Shown: in pieces, positions 42,338 to 52,244 of the stretch
How the letters are laid out: every line of letters begins with the position of its first letter
How positions within the stretch are numbered: position 1 is the first letter of the stretch
Assembly (NCBI RefSeq): GCF_016807805.1
Contig: NZ_CP063362.1
Coordinates: forward strand, 5,374,501-5,438,500
Length of the DNA: 64,000 nucleotides
From: Xanthobacter dioxanivorans
Lineage (GTDB): Bacteria > Pseudomonadota > Alphaproteobacteria > Rhizobiales > Xanthobacteraceae
Direction of reading: 5' to 3'
Made by a program: the position numbers and the translations under genes
The notes under the pieces: model-generated
Database searches by the model: none
The model's input: the letters and a program-made list of their open reading frames with translations, nothing else
What the model was told of the DNA's origin: nothing

Positions 42338-43918
42338 TCATTTCCCCGGCAGCCGGGCGGAGACGATCCGCGTAAACGGCAGCGCCCGGGCTTCGTATAT
42401 CGTGACCTCGCGATTCGACGCCCAGTTGTACACGGGGTGGAAGAGCGGGATGACCGGGGTGAGCTCCCGGACCAGCAGCGCCGCCTTTTTTACCAATCCG
42501 AGCCGTTTGGACGGATCCATCGTCACCAGGGCCTCGCTCAGGACATCGTCCAGCTGCGGGTTTGAAAAGCGAAGCCGATTGCCGGAGCCAAATCCCCTAA
42601 CCGGGTCCGGGGTCATCGCATAAAATTTATACGGGGCGAGAGAATAGGGAACCGTGGAGCCGGAGAGATAAACGCTCCAGTCCCCTCGACTGGCGCCAGG
42701 AAAGAGGACCGTCGGCGGCATGGTCTCGACCTTGGTTTTCACGCCGATCCGCGAAAAAAACTGCGCGACGCCCTGAACAAGCTGCACATCACCCGCGATC
42801 ACCCCGGAAAATCCGTGCAGGGTCAGCTCGAAGCCGTCGGGGTATCCGCCCTCCGCAAGAAGGGCCTTCGCCTGGGCCGGGTCGAAGTTCTGCGCCTCAA
42901 GACCCGTGCGCTCCTGATCTCCGACATCCGACAGCTCGTAAGCGGGCACCGCGTTGGGCCCGAAAACCCGCTCGACCAGCAGCTTTCGGTTGATCGCCAG
43001 CGAAAGTGCCCGGCGAACCGCCGCCTGCCGCAGGGGGTTTTGCGTCTGCTGGGGCGTCAGGCCGCGCGCAAAGGGGGTGATGTCCCGTTGCGTATCGATG
43101 TTCAGAGCGAAGACTTCGAGCCCGGGCCGGGACGAAACGGCAAACTGCGGGCCGGTTTCCAGCCGCGGGAGATCGGATGGCGGCACGCGATCAATCAGGT
43201 CGACATCCTTGGCCAGGAGCGCCGACACCCGCGCCGCATCATTGGGGATGATGCGGATGCGCGCCGTCTTCCAGGGCGGCGGTGTCCCCCACCAGGCATC
43301 GTTGCGCTGAAGGTTCCAGTCCGCGCCCTGTGTCCAGCTCACGGACCGGAATGGCCCGGTGCCGATGGCGGCGCTGCCTTGATTGTAGTCCGCCGTGGTG
43401 GCGGCCGCGGATCCGGCGCTGACGATGAACACGCGCGCCATGTCGAACAGAAAATAGGGAGAGGGAGAAAACGTCACGAGCTTGATCGTGAGCGGATTAA
43501 GGATCTCGACGCTCTTAATCTGCCCGGTAAACGTGGTGTATGACCCCGGGGATCCCTGAATTTCCCTGGTCCGCGCGATCGAAAACGCGACATCCTGGGC
43601 ACCGAAGCTTGCACCGTTGTGGAACTTCACGCCATCCCGCAGGTGGAACACCCATTCGGTCGGCGTCACCGCCTCCCACGAGGTGGCGAGCTGGGGCTGA
43701 ATCTTTCCCGCCGGGTCTTCGGTGACCAGGGCTTCGTATATGTTTCCGAGATTGCCGATATTTGCGAAGTAATTGAAGAAATGCGGATCAAGCGTCGTGG
43801 GCCCCACCTGCACCGCAACGCGGAGATCCTGCGCGACGCCCGGCGCCGCCCCCCCCATCATTGCAAGGACAAAGCAAACCAGAAGCCGCCGAGAGAAGAG
43901 AGGACGCCGGTTCATCAC
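42338..43918 (-). CDS. Family 5 extracellular solute-binding protein (peptide-type importer)
   Basis: A 526-aa periplasmic protein. Signal peptide is residues 1-29 (LLVCFVLAMMGGAAPGVAQ). The SBP_bac_5 fold shows in TTLDPHFFNYFANIGNLGNIYEALVTED, WEAVTPTEWVFHLRDGVKFHNGASFGAQDVAFSI and LAINRKLLVERVFG. Family members bind peptides, nickel, opines or other amino compounds. Its start overlaps the stop of the upstream C45-type enzyme by four bases, so substrate capture and hydrolysis are translated together, which suggests a shared substrate. Confidence 0.9.
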   Translation of the reverse strand: MMNRRPLFSRRLLVCFVLAMMGGAAPGVAQDLRVAVQVGPTTLDPHFFNYFANIGNLGNIYEALVTEDPAGKIQPQLATSWEAVTPTEWVFHLRDGVKFHNGASFGAQDVAFSIARTREIQGSPGSYTTFTGQIKSVEILNPLTIKLVTFSPSPYFLFDMARVFIVSAGSAAATTADYNQGSAAIGTGPFRSVSWTQGADWNLQRNDAWWGTPPPWKTARIRIIPNDAARVSALLAKDVDLIDRVPPSDLPRLETGPQFAVSSRPGLEVFALNIDTQRDITPFARGLTPQQTQNPLRQAAVRRALSLAINRKLLVERVFGPNAVPAYELSDVGDQERTGLEAQNFDPAQAKALLAEGGYPDGFELTLHGFSGVIAGDVQLVQGVAQFFSRIGVKTKVETMPPTVLFPGASRGDWSVYLSGSTVPYSLAPYKFYAMTPDPVRGFGSGNRLRFSNPQLDDVLSEALVTMDPSKRLGLVKKAALLVRELTPVIPLFHPVYNWASNREVTIYEARALPFTRIVSARLPGK

Positions 43919-46092
43919 ACGCCCTCCAATTCGCGCGCCGCAGCCACGGTGCCGAAAGCCGGAACCAGTGTCTTCGGATCGGTGGGCGGCGGCTGGATCG
44001 CCTCGATGACCTGCCGGGCGCGCACCTGCGCGCGGGTGAAACAGCGCGTCATCTTCGCCAGGCGAGCCAGCCGCGCGTCACGGTCGGTGAGATCCATTCC
44101 GGCCGAAAGCGCCTCGGCCTCCTTCAGAGCGGCTTTCGCCAGATCGAGATAGCCCCCCAGCAGCGTCCGGCCGGCGAAGTCGCGGGACAGGCCTTCGAAC
44201 ATGCGGTCCGCCCGCCCGATCTCGGATCGGGCGGTCTTTCCCGCGTCCTGCGCCACCTCCTCGGGGGTCGCGGCCAGCGTCAGCGTCCAGAACGCGTTCG
44301 TCTCGTCAAAGTAATAATATCCATGCCCCGGATCGCGGCATGCGACCGCCCGGTTCGCCGGCCCCACGCAGGCATGGTATTTCCCCGTGCCCACCGCATC
44401 CGGCTCCATCACCACCGTGAAGGCATTGGCCCGGTGCGCGGCCGAGCAATTCCACTGAGCGCCCTTATGCCATTCGGCACAGACCTCGTCGTAATCCCCG
44501 TGGGGAATGGCGCCCGAATGACGGTACACCGCCATCATGTAGGTCGCATCGATCCGGCCGTAGCCCGCCATGAACGAGGCATAGAATTGGCGATTGCGCC
44601 CCTCGCTGTTCTTGGAGCTGAGCCGGCGGAAGGCCTCGCCCGCATCCCCCGAGAAGATTGCCTTGGGATCGAAGGTGTGCCACCCGCCAGCCAGATTGTA
44701 GAGGCACCCTTCCGCCGGCGCGGCATTGAGCCAGCGCGAACGCGGGTCTATGGCGTTGTTGGTGGCGTAGAGGAAGCTGTAGCCGCGCCCCAGCGCGTCG
44801 TACGTTGCTTCCCGGATGATGGGGGCGGGCGCGTGGGGACTGCCGGGCCGCGCCTCGATGGAACAGCCATAGCCCGCATCCGCGAACAGCCCGCCAACGG
44901 TGCCGAGCGAAATCGCGGTATCGCCGACGGGCCAGCCGATCTGGATGTCCCGCGCCTCGGCGGCGGTCGCGGCGAACTGCAACAGATGAAACGTGGCCGA
45001 GCCGCGGCGCAGGCCGTAACCCCATTCCTCGCGCGGCTCGCCCGTATTGGCCCCACCATGGTGCACGTAAGCCAGGCCCCGGCTGTTCATGCCTGGATGG
45101 CCAGCCATGAAGAAGCGCCCCAGCACCGGAATGGAGCCATTCACCGAAAACGGCGTGTAGATGAAGCTGTTCCCGCTTTCGGGATAGGCGATGATGGTCG
45201 CCTGGAATGTGCAATCGTGATCCGTCGTTGCGCCCGCGACGAGCTTGCCGTGCGGCGTCCCCTCGCCCCAGGCGCAGGCGCCGCTGCACATGTCGTCATG
45301 GTCCAGCACCGCGGCGCTTACGCCGAGATAGGCGGCGGTGGACACGTTGTTGTGCGCGTCGGTGAGCGCCAGCGCCATGGGGCGCACCTTGTTCGAAGGC
45401 GGCAGCGTACCGGTCCAGATGGCGAGCACCTGCTGGTAGCTCATGGGAACGCCGCTGTCGGAGGCCCCTTCCGCCCAGCCGCGGACGAAGTCGAGAATGT
45501 CGGGGGCGTGCCTTGCGAGCTGCTCCTCCCATTTCGCGATCTCGGACGCCTCGTCCGCGCCAAAACTGCGCTGGGCCTGATGACGGAAAATCCATTCCCC
45601 GTAAATCTCGATGACCTGGCGGGCATATTGGCGGCCCATGTCGCGATTGGAGCCGGCGAGCACCACCACCGGGCAGATGGTCGGAACCAGCGGCACCTCC
45701 CCGGCAAAAAGGATTTCGGCCCCGTGAGACTCGAGGGCCGGACCGCGCAATCCTTCCGGCGGGCGCCCCTCGAGGCAGGCCGCTGCGATCTTCTCCGCAT
45801 GCGTCCGGACCGTTTCGAACCCGTCCGCGACCGCCTCCGCCGGCACGGCCCGGGTGTCGCTGGACTGGAAGTCCGCGTAAGTCCCGTCGATCCGGCCAAG
45901 GCCCCATTTGGCCTGGTTCAATAGCACCATGACCTGATCCAGGGCCTGCCGCCCGGCGACGTAGACCGGATCGTCCCAGCCTCGCAGAACCAGCGCCTTG
46001 TTGGCTTTGAGAACCGCATAATGCGCCTGGCTGCGCAATTGCTGCAAATCGGCGGAAATCAACACAGCGGCCGGCGGGAGCTTTTCGGACAT
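43915..46092 (-). CDS. C45-type (acyl-CoA:6-APA acyltransferase-like) hydrolase
   Basis: A 725-aa protein without a signal peptide, so probably cytoplasmic. The central part matches the penicillin-acyltransferase/C45 fold: candidate nucleophile Cys269 (or 273) in CSGACAWGEGTPHGKLVAGATTDHD, then MAGHPGMNSRGLAYVHHG, TAAEARDIQIGWPVGDT, LFADAGYGCSIEARPG and SFLYATNNAI. It is about twice the length of the fungal enzyme, with roughly 190 extra N-terminal and 200 extra C-terminal residues. It is the first gene of the Dpp-type importer operon. Family members hydrolyse or transfer amide-linked acyl groups after self-cleavage. The substrate is presumably an imported N-acyl or peptide-like compound; this is inference. 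Confidence 0.75.
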   Translation of the reverse strand: MSEKLPPAAVLISADLQQLRSQAHYAVLKANKALVLRGWDDPVYVAGRQALDQVMVLLNQAKWGLGRIDGTYADFQSSDTRAVPAEAVADGFETVRTHAEKIAAACLEGRPPEGLRGPALESHGAEILFAGEVPLVPTICPVVVLAGSNRDMGRQYARQVIEIYGEWIFRHQAQRSFGADEASEIAKWEEQLARHAPDILDFVRGWAEGASDSGVPMSYQQVLAIWTGTLPPSNKVRPMALALTDAHNNVSTAAYLGVSAAVLDHDDMCSGACAWGEGTPHGKLVAGATTDHDCTFQATIIAYPESGNSFIYTPFSVNGSIPVLGRFFMAGHPGMNSRGLAYVHHGGANTGEPREEWGYGLRRGSATFHLLQFAATAAEARDIQIGWPVGDTAISLGTVGGLFADAGYGCSIEARPGSPHAPAPIIREATYDALGRGYSFLYATNNAIDPRSRWLNAAPAEGCLYNLAGGWHTFDPKAIFSGDAGEAFRRLSSKNSEGRNRQFYASFMAGYGRIDATYMMAVYRHSGAIPHGDYDEVCAEWHKGAQWNCSAAHRANAFTVVMEPDAVGTGKYHACVGPANRAVACRDPGHGYYYFDETNAFWTLTLAATPEEVAQDAGKTARSEIGRADRMFEGLSRDFAGRTLLGGYLDLAKAALKEAEALSAGMDLTDRDARLARLAKMTRCFTRAQVRARQVIEAIQPPPTDPKTLVPAFGTVAAARELEGV

Positions 46093-46888
46093 CTAGCCCT
46101 CTGACTGTTGCCTGTTATACGTTTACTGGGCTCTATCGTCTTGCGCACATTCATGCAGGCAATAAACCCAGGCCTTCAGCGATCCCCGCCTCGGATGCGG
46201 CGGCGCCGGATGCTGCGCCTATCGCCACGCCCGGGGCATACGCAACATCCGGGCATACGCAACGTCCGGGCCTGCGCAACGTCCGGGCCTGCGCCCGGTC
46301 ACCGCAGGCGATGAATTTCGCAGGTGGCATGGGTTCCCTTGCCCCTGACAGCACAGACCCTTATCCCCGATCTGGCGTTCGGACCGGGCATTTGGACTAT
46401 TAACATGGGTCCGGATTTGCGCGCATTCAAAGACGACATAAGCTATATCACCCGCATGAATATAATGGTTCGGCTCAAGCCATCGCCCCCCGCCCGGACA
46501 CCTGGTGGCAGATGCCGTAGGGCATTGCAAAGACGACTGATCTGCGGAGTTCGCCCGCTCCCTCACTGACGTGCCGGATTGTTCTGACGGCGCCCTCGTA
46601 TCACCGTCGTCGAGGCCGGCGGAGGATAGCGCAGAGCGCGCGCTGCCAGGCCGCGGCGCGCGCGTGTCGTTTCCGCTCCGCCGGCACCGGTTGCCGCGCC
46701 CCCGGCGACAGCCTGGGCGTGGGGCGGGACCCGGCAGCCCGCAAACGGGCACCGCACCGGGTGCGTGGGCTGCGGTGTCGCCCTTGCGTCCTTGTGTCGA
46801 GGGCAGGCTGTCCGATATGCCAGCGCAACGCGCCACCACGGGTATAAGGTGACCGCAGCGGTGCAAGCTGGCGGGGAGGACTGAAACC
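46093..46888. other. 796-bp intergenic region without a supported gene
   Basis: This stretch separates divergent operons. It contains a 17-bp tandem repeat (46237-46298), a moderately AT-rich part around 46380-46475 that could hold promoters, and GC-rich sequence with only overlapping shadow frames. GGGGAGGA at about 46872 is the ribosome-binding site of the gene at 46889. None of the short frames here has a recognisable product. Confidence 0.5.
46237..46298. repeat. 17-bp tandem repeat, 3.6 copies
   Basis: Units at 46237-46253, 46254-46270 and 46271-46287 (catacgcaacatccggg, catacgcaacgtccggg, cctgcgcaacgtccggg), then a partial unit to 46298. Variation is confined to the first three bases and one internal base. 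Confidence 0.75.
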
Positions 46889-47440
46889 ATGAACACTGTT
46901 GCAAACCGGCCGAGCGGCGCACAGGTCGCCTCCGAACCGCTTGGAAGCCGCTTCTGGGTGCGCGAACTCCCCTACCTCGCGATTTTGATCATGACCTTGG
47001 GCGGCGTCGCCTACGGGGCCATGACGCGCAGCCCGCTCGTCACGTATTGGGAGCTGGTGGCGCTGGTCAGCTTCGGCGTCGGGATCTTCGCCGGCTGGCC
47101 GAAGGCGGCGGACCGGGACGAGCGCGTCCGCCTCGTCTGGACGCAGGTGCTGCACTGGGGCGCGTTCCTCGCCGCCATGAACCTCGTGTTTCTTCCCAGC
47201 GTCCAGGCGGTGGCCGACGCCGATTCCACCAGCCTCATCGTGCTGCTGCTGCTGGCCCTGGGCAGCTTCGTCGCCGGCGTGCACACGGCGTCCTGGCGCA
47301 TGGGCCTCAATGGCGTGGTCATGGCGCTGTGCGTGCCCGCCGTGGCCTGGCTCGACCAATCGGCATTGTTCGTGGCCCTGCTGGCCGTGATGGTGGTCGT
47401 GGTGGCCGGGTTGGTGCTTTGGGCACGTTCGCGCGTGTGA
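46889..47440 (+). CDS. Small integral membrane protein, function unknown
   Basis: A 183-aa protein with about five hydrophobic segments (LPYLAILIMTLGGVAYGAM, WELVALVSFGVGIFAGW, LHWGAFLAAMNLVFLPSV, SLIVLLLLALGSFVAGV, ALFVALLAVMVVVVAGLVLWA). GGGGAGGA sits before the ATG. It lies 26 bases ahead of the MFS gene and is probably co-transcribed. I do not recognise a family. Confidence 0.8.
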   Translation: MNTVANRPSGAQVASEPLGSRFWVRELPYLAILIMTLGGVAYGAMTRSPLVTYWELVALVSFGVGIFAGWPKAADRDERVRLVWTQVLHWGAFLAAMNLVFLPSVQAVADADSTSLIVLLLLALGSFVAGVHTASWRMGLNGVVMALCVPAVAWLDQSALFVALLAVMVVVVAGLVLWARSRV

Positions 47441-47466
47441 GGCGCGTCATCGGGCGGGAGCGGGAC

Positions 47467-48741
47467 ATGCGGGCGACGCGATTCCATATGGTGGTGATCT
47501 TCCTGCTGTTTGCAGTCACCGTTGTGAACTACATCGACCGGGCCGCCATCTCCTATGCCATCCCCCTGATGGAACAGGAGCTTGGACTCTCGAAGGCCGA
47601 CGCGGGGATCATCCTTGGCGCCTTTGGCCTCGGCTATGCGGTGACGACCCTGCTCGGGGGCTTCGCGGTGGATCGCTACGGCGCGCGCCTGGTGCTCACC
47701 GTCGCGGCGCTGTTGTGGAGCTTCTCCATCGGCCTGACCGGGGCGGCCACGGGCTTCCTCACCCTGTATCTGGCGCGCACGCTGCTCGGCGTATCGGAAG
47801 GGCCGAACTTCCCGGCCCTCGCGGGCGCCGTGAGCCGCTGGCTGCCGCCGCAGGAACAGGCCACCGCGCTCGCCTATGCGCTCGTCTCGGTGCCGTTGGC
47901 GCTCGCCATCGGCGGCCCCATTGTCACCCAGCTCCTGTCGGTGCTGGACTGGCGCTGGACCTTCGGCGTGCTGTTCGCGATTTCCATCGCCTGGGTGCCG
48001 CTCTGGTTTCTCCTGTTCCGCGACGATCCCGCCCAATCGCGCCATGTGAATCCGGCGGAGCTCGACCATATCCGCGCCGGACGGCCGGAATCGGGGCCAC
48101 ACGCCGCGCGTGAATGGCCCGCGGCCGCGGAGATCCGCGCCCTGCTCACCAACCGGACGCTGCTGGTGAACTACTGGGCCTTCTTCGTCTTCGGCTATTT
48201 CCTGTTCTTCTTCATGACCTGGCTGCCGAGCTACCTGCACCAGGCCTATGGGCTCAACCTGGCGCAGGTCGGCGTCTTCACCGTCCTGCCCTGGCTCGCG
48301 GCGGCCGTCGCGCTGTGGGCGCTGGGGCGCTGGTCTGACCATCTGCTGAAGGTCACGGGCCGCCTCAGGGTGGCACGTTCCTACCTCATCGCCGGCACCC
48401 AGTTCGTCGCGGCGATGGCGGTGGTGCCCGTGGCCCTGAGCGACAATCTCGCCATCGCCATTGCCGGCATCACGGTGGCGGTGGCGGCCTCCATGGGCGC
48501 CAACGCCGCCTATTATGCGGTGAATGTGGACGTGGCGCCGAAGCGGGCCGCCACCGCGCTCGGGATCATGGACTTCGGCTTCGCGCTGTCCGGCTTCGCG
48601 GCGCCGGTGATCACCGGATGGGTGCTCGGCCTGCGCGGATCGTTCGCCGATGGCTTCCTGCTGATGACCGGGCTGGCCCTGTCCTCCGTGGCGCTGGTGC
48701 TCGCCTTCCACCATCCCGATGCCGACCGCAAGCCCGCCTGA
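47467..48741 (+). CDS. MFS transporter, anion:cation symporter (ACS)-like
   Basis: A 424-aa carrier with 12 helices. The ACS hallmark NYIDRAAISYAIPLMEQELGLSKADAGIILGAFGLGYA starts at residue 20; the MFS loop 2-3 motif is GGFAVDRYGARLVL, and TLLGVSEGPNFPALAGAVSRWLPPQEQATA follows. ACS members take up organic acid anions such as sugar acids, tartrate or phthalate. The ATG at 47467 begins the conserved part. It is followed by an IS remnant and the convergent leuD gene, so a link to the tartrate-type enzymes next door is possible but unproven. Confidence 0.88.
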   Translation: MRATRFHMVVIFLLFAVTVVNYIDRAAISYAIPLMEQELGLSKADAGIILGAFGLGYAVTTLLGGFAVDRYGARLVLTVAALLWSFSIGLTGAATGFLTLYLARTLLGVSEGPNFPALAGAVSRWLPPQEQATALAYALVSVPLALAIGGPIVTQLLSVLDWRWTFGVLFAISIAWVPLWFLLFRDDPAQSRHVNPAELDHIRAGRPESGPHAAREWPAAAEIRALLTNRTLLVNYWAFFVFGYFLFFFMTWLPSYLHQAYGLNLAQVGVFTVLPWLAAAVALWALGRWSDHLLKVTGRLRVARSYLIAGTQFVAAMAVVPVALSDNLAIAIAGITVAVAASMGANAAYYAVNVDVAPKRAATALGIMDFGFALSGFAAPVITGWVLGLRGSFADGFLLMTGLALSSVALVLAFHHPDADRKPA

Positions 48742-48834
48742 GCATGCAGTTCGGGCACGCGGCGGAGGCCAGGGCCGCGCGCCTGAGCCACCGGCCCGAC
48801 GGCGTGGCGGCCTTCTCCAGCGCGGGCGAAATTG

Positions 48835-48961
48835 CAAGGCCTGGCGTAGAGACGACAACGAGGTTCGGCCGCACCGCGCGATCGGCAACACGCCGCCGGT
48901 CGGGCACATGGAATCACGCCGACGCAGGGCCGGCCAAGGCACGTCTTCAACAGCCGGCTAG
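48835..48961 (+). mobile_element. Remnant of an IS3-family transposase (OrfB C-terminus)
   Basis: One frame reads CKAWRRDDNEVRPHRAIGN followed by TPPVGHM, matching the C-terminal end of IS3-type transposases (AWR-DYNEVRPHSAIGN-PP). The rest of the transposase and inverted repeats are not visible. It sits in the 216-bp space between the MFS gene and leuD, exactly where base composition changes, so it probably marks an old insertion boundary. Confidence 0.65.
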
Positions 48962-49590
48962 GTTCCCAATGACTGCGGAAGATCGGGCAGCTCCCATTCG
49001 GCGCAGGCGGTTCGACGACGCTCAAACACGTCAATCAAAGCTGAGCGTTTCAAGGTCTCATCCACATCATCCCAGCCCTGCAACAAGCGCCGGCGCTTTG
49101 CGGGATCGATGTGAAACGGGATTACATTGCCATCCGCCTTGACGATCCTCAGCAGTTCCAGATCGATGGTCATCCGCGCGTTTTCGCCCAACTCTGCGTT
49201 CGCCATCAAATCCTCGCAGGTGTCGTGCGGCAGGCAAATGGGGAGGATGCCGTTCTTCAAACAGTTATTATGGAATATATCTGCGAAGCTCGGTGCGATA
49301 ATGCAGCGAATTCCGAAGTCAAGAAGAGCCCAGGGTGCGTGCTCGCGCGAAGACCCGCAGCCAAAATTTTCGAAAGTGATCAGTATGCCAGCATTTTTGA
49401 ACTGAGGCTTGTTGAGCACGAACTCGGGAACCTCCTCGCCGTTGGCGTAGCGCAGGGCATCGAAGAGGTTCTTTCCCAAGCCGCTCCGCTTTATCGTCTT
49501 CATAAAGCGGGCGGGGATGATCTTGTCGGTATCGACGTTGGCGAAAGGCAGCGGCGCGGCGACCCCCGTCAGCTTGATAAAGGGCTTCAT
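48958..49590 (-). CDS. leuD: 3-isopropylmalate dehydratase small subunit
   Basis: A 210-aa swivelling subunit of the aconitase superfamily. It has the family start [30 protein letters not shown], the substrate loop [15 protein letters not shown], and [23 protein letters not shown]. Length fits the normal LeuD. It overlaps leuC by four bases. Its lower-GC context, next to tarD and a ketopantoate-reductase-like gene, raises the possibility that this LeuCD pair acts on another hydroxy-diacid rather than in leucine synthesis. Confidence 0.92.
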   Translation of the reverse strand: MKPFIKLTGVAAPLPFANVDTDKIIPARFMKTIKRSGLGKNLFDALRYANGEEVPEFVLNKPQFKNAGILITFENFGCGSSREHAPWALLDFGIRCIIAPSFADIFHNNCLKNGILPICLPHDTCEDLMANAELGENARMTIDLELLRIVKADGNVIPFHIDPAKRRRLLQGWDDVDETLKRSALIDVFERRRTACAEWELPDLPQSLGT

Positions 49591-51005
49591 TGCGCAGCCT
49601 CCGTCACCGCTCGTGGATCGGCGATGTGTCCCGCTATCGCGGTCGCAGCCGCGAGTTCAGGTGACATCAAATGCGTCCGTCCGCCCGGGCCTTGCCGCCC
49701 TTCGAAATTTCGATTGCTTGTGGACGCGCAACGTTCGCCGGACTTGAGCTGGTCCGGGTTCATCCCAAGGCACATGGAGCACCCGGCATCGCGCCATTCG
49801 AAGCCGGCATCCAGGAAGATCTGGTCAAGCCCTTCGGCCTCTGCTTGCCTCTTGACGAGCCCGGAGCCCGGCACGACCAGGCCACGCACTCCCCTGGCGA
49901 CCTTTCGACCCCGGACAACTTCGGCTCCGGCACGGAGATCCTGAATGCGGCCGTTCGTGCAACTGCCGATGAACACGACATCGACCTTGATGTCCCTAAG
50001 GCGCTGCCCGGCCTTAAGGCCCATATAGGAGAGCTTGCCCTCCATCTGGCTTCGCGCTGTCGGATCGACGATCAAAGCCGGATCGGGTACCGCACCATCG
50101 ATGGACGTAACATCCTCGGGACTCGTACCCCAAGTGACCATCGGAGCCAGCTGGGACGCATCGATGCGAACCTCCTGGTCGAATATCGCAGCCTCATCGG
50201 AAAACAGACCCCGCCACTGCGAACAGGCCTTATCCAGGTCCTTTGATTTCGGCCCGAACCTCGTTTCTTTGATGTAGGCAAATGTCGTCTCGTCAGGCGC
50301 GATGAGTCCCGCGCGCGCACCCGCTTCGATCGACATGTTGCAGATGGTCATTCGGCCCGCCATGTCGAGCGATCGAATAGCCTCGCCTGTGTACTCGATC
50401 ACGTAACCGTTGGCTCCTCCTGCGCCAACGCGACCTATGACCGCCAAGATCATGTCCTTCGCCGTGACCCCGGCTGGGGGGCGGCCATCCAGCACGATGC
50501 GCATGCTCTTCGCGCGGGCTTGAGGCAGGGTCTGCGTCGCGAGCACGTGCTCGACTTCAGAAGTGCCAATTCCGAACGCAAGAGCGCCAAACGCGCCGTG
50601 AGTGGATGTGTGACTGTCGCCGCATACGATGGTCATGCCGGGCAGGGTGAGCCCTTGTTCCGGCCCTATGATGTGCACGATACCCTGCTCTGGACTCAGC
50701 AGCGGAATGTAGCGGACACCGAAATCCGCGACATTGCGTTCAAGCGTTTCCACTTGGAGGCGACTCGCCTCATCCTCGATGGGCGCACCGCGATTCATGG
50801 TGGGCACATTGTGATCTGCCACAGCGATGGTCGCATCGGGTCGCCTTACCCGCCGATCCGATTGCCGAAGACCATCAAATGCCTGTGGGCTTGTAACTTC
50901 GGTGAGCAGATGGCGGTCGATGTAGAGAAGATCCGTCTCGTCGTCGATTCTGTCGACGACATGGGCGTCCCAAATTTTTTGGAACAGAGTTCGTGCGCTG
51001 CCCAT
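49587..51005 (-). CDS. leuC: 3-isopropylmalate dehydratase large subunit
   Basis: A 472-aa [4Fe-4S] hydro-lyase. The start [39 protein letters not shown] is typical, with [36 protein letters not shown], and cluster ligands in [13 protein letters not shown] and CSMCLGMN. The ATG at 51005 has GGGAGG eight bases upstream; the longer open frame to 51032 is not needed. It converts 2- to 3-isopropylmalate if used in leucine synthesis. It begins 30 bases after the tarD stop, so it appears to belong to the same transcript. Confidence 0.92.
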   Translation of the reverse strand: MGSARTLFQKIWDAHVVDRIDDETDLLYIDRHLLTEVTSPQAFDGLRQSDRRVRRPDATIAVADHNVPTMNRGAPIEDEASRLQVETLERNVADFGVRYIPLLSPEQGIVHIIGPEQGLTLPGMTIVCGDSHTSTHGAFGALAFGIGTSEVEHVLATQTLPQARAKSMRIVLDGRPPAGVTAKDMILAVIGRVGAGGANGYVIEYTGEAIRSLDMAGRMTICNMSIEAGARAGLIAPDETTFAYIKETRFGPKSKDLDKACSQWRGLFSDEAAIFDQEVRIDASQLAPMVTWGTSPEDVTSIDGAVPDPALIVDPTARSQMEGKLSYMGLKAGQRLRDIKVDVVFIGSCTNGRIQDLRAGAEVVRGRKVARGVRGLVVPGSGLVKRQAEAEGLDQIFLDAGFEWRDAGCSMCLGMNPDQLKSGERCASTSNRNFEGRQGPGGRTHLMSPELAAATAIAGHIADPRAVTEAAQ

Positions 51006-51035
51006 ACCTGGCCTCCCGTCCCACTTCAGCACGCC

Positions 51036-52244
51036 TCAGGCCGAAACGTGCTGTTTCGAGGTTTCTGTCATGACGACGTCCTCGTGCAGTGTTCGCAGCA
51101 AAGCATACAACTCACTCTTTAGCTCAAACCCGATGCCGGGATTCGCGGGCAGTCCTACCTGACCATTTTCAACGACAATGCCATCGGCGAAGCCTCCGAA
51201 AGGAGCGAAGACGTCCGGATAGGACTCGTTGCCGCCCAAATGCAGACCTGCGGCGATGTTCAACGACATTTGGTGGCCTCCGTGCGGCACCACGCGACGC
51301 GAAGACCAGCCGTGGTCCTTCAGCACCTCAAGCGTCCGCATATACTCGACCAGTCCATAGGACAAAGCGCAGTCGAACTGCAGAAAGTCCTTGCTGGAAT
51401 TCATCCCGCCATATCGGACGAGGTTCGCAGCATCCTGATGCGAGAAGAGATTCTCGCCGGTCGCCATTGCGCCATTGTAGGCAGCAGACACCTCCGCCTG
51501 GAGAGAATAGTCGAGCGGATCACCGGCCTCCTCGTACCAGAACAGATTGTAGGGCTCCAATGCTTTCGCGTATGCGAGCGCCGTTGCGGTATCGAACCTC
51601 CCATTCGCGTCAACCGCGAGGTATTTGCCATCCCCAACGACTTCGAGAACGGCCTCGATCCGACGCAGATCCTCATCCAATGCGGCCGCACCAATCTTCA
51701 TTTTCACGACCTCGTAACCACGATCGCGATAGCTGCGCATTTCATCCTTCAGCTTGCCATGATCCTTGCCCGGGTAATAATAACCACCCGCAGCATAGAC
51801 CCACACAGATCGATCGGGCGATCCGCTTCCATAGCGTTCGGCCAACAATTGGTAGAGCGGCTTGTCGGCGATCTTAGCGACCGCATCCCAAACAGCCATA
51901 TCGAGAGTACCAACGGCGACGGAACGTTCCCCATGGCCGCCGGGCTTCTCGTTCGACATCAGCGTTCTCCAGATCGCGAACGGATCCAGATTGCCGTTAC
52001 GCTCATCGATCAGCGATGCCGCCGTTGCTTCCGCCAACCTCGGCAGAAACCTTTCGCGCATGAGCGCACCTTGACCGTATCGTCCATTGGAATGAAATCC
52101 ATACCCGACGACCCTTCGGTCATTGCGAAAAACATCCGTAATGACTGCGACGATTGAACAAGTCATCTTGGAGAAATCTATATAGGCATTTGCAATAGGT
52201 GATGCGATGGAAACTGTCTTCTCGCGGATGTCGATAATTTTCAA
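51036..52244 (-). CDS. tarD: D-tartrate dehydratase-like enolase-superfamily enzyme (TTG start)
   Basis: A 402-aa enzyme very close in pattern to Bradyrhizobium D(-)-tartrate dehydratase, which makes oxaloacetate. Landmarks are SPIANAYIDFSKMT, EKPGGHGERSVAVGTLDMAVWDA, the KMK catalytic lysine (K183), metal ligands D212, E238 and E264 (VDANGRF, WYEEAG, ATGENLF), and the partner histidine H321 in PHGGHQMSLN. The frame is open upstream to 52592, but the TTG at 52244 is preceded by AAGGAGG with an eight-base spacer and aligns with the family start (KIIDIREKT). Whether D-tartrate is the real substrate here is inference. Confidence 0.87.
   Translation of the reverse strand: MKIIDIREKTVSIASPIANAYIDFSKMTCSIVAVITDVFRNDRRVVGYGFHSNGRYGQGALMRERFLPRLAEATAASLIDERNGNLDPFAIWRTLMSNEKPGGHGERSVAVGTLDMAVWDAVAKIADKPLYQLLAERYGSGSPDRSVWVYAAGGYYYPGKDHGKLKDEMRSYRDRGYEVVKMKIGAAALDEDLRRIEAVLEVVGDGKYLAVDANGRFDTATALAYAKALEPYNLFWYEEAGDPLDYSLQAEVSAAYNGAMATGENLFSHQDAANLVRYGGMNSSKDFLQFDCALSYGLVEYMRTLEVLKDHGWSSRRVVPHGGHQMSLNIAAGLHLGGNESYPDVFAPFGGFADGIVVENGQVGLPANPGIGFELKSELYALLRTLHEDVVMTETSKQHVSA

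Noticed and set aside
46237..46298. Tandem repeat considered as a small CRISPR array
   Set aside because: Units are only 17 bases and directly adjacent, with no spacers, and no cas genes are nearby.
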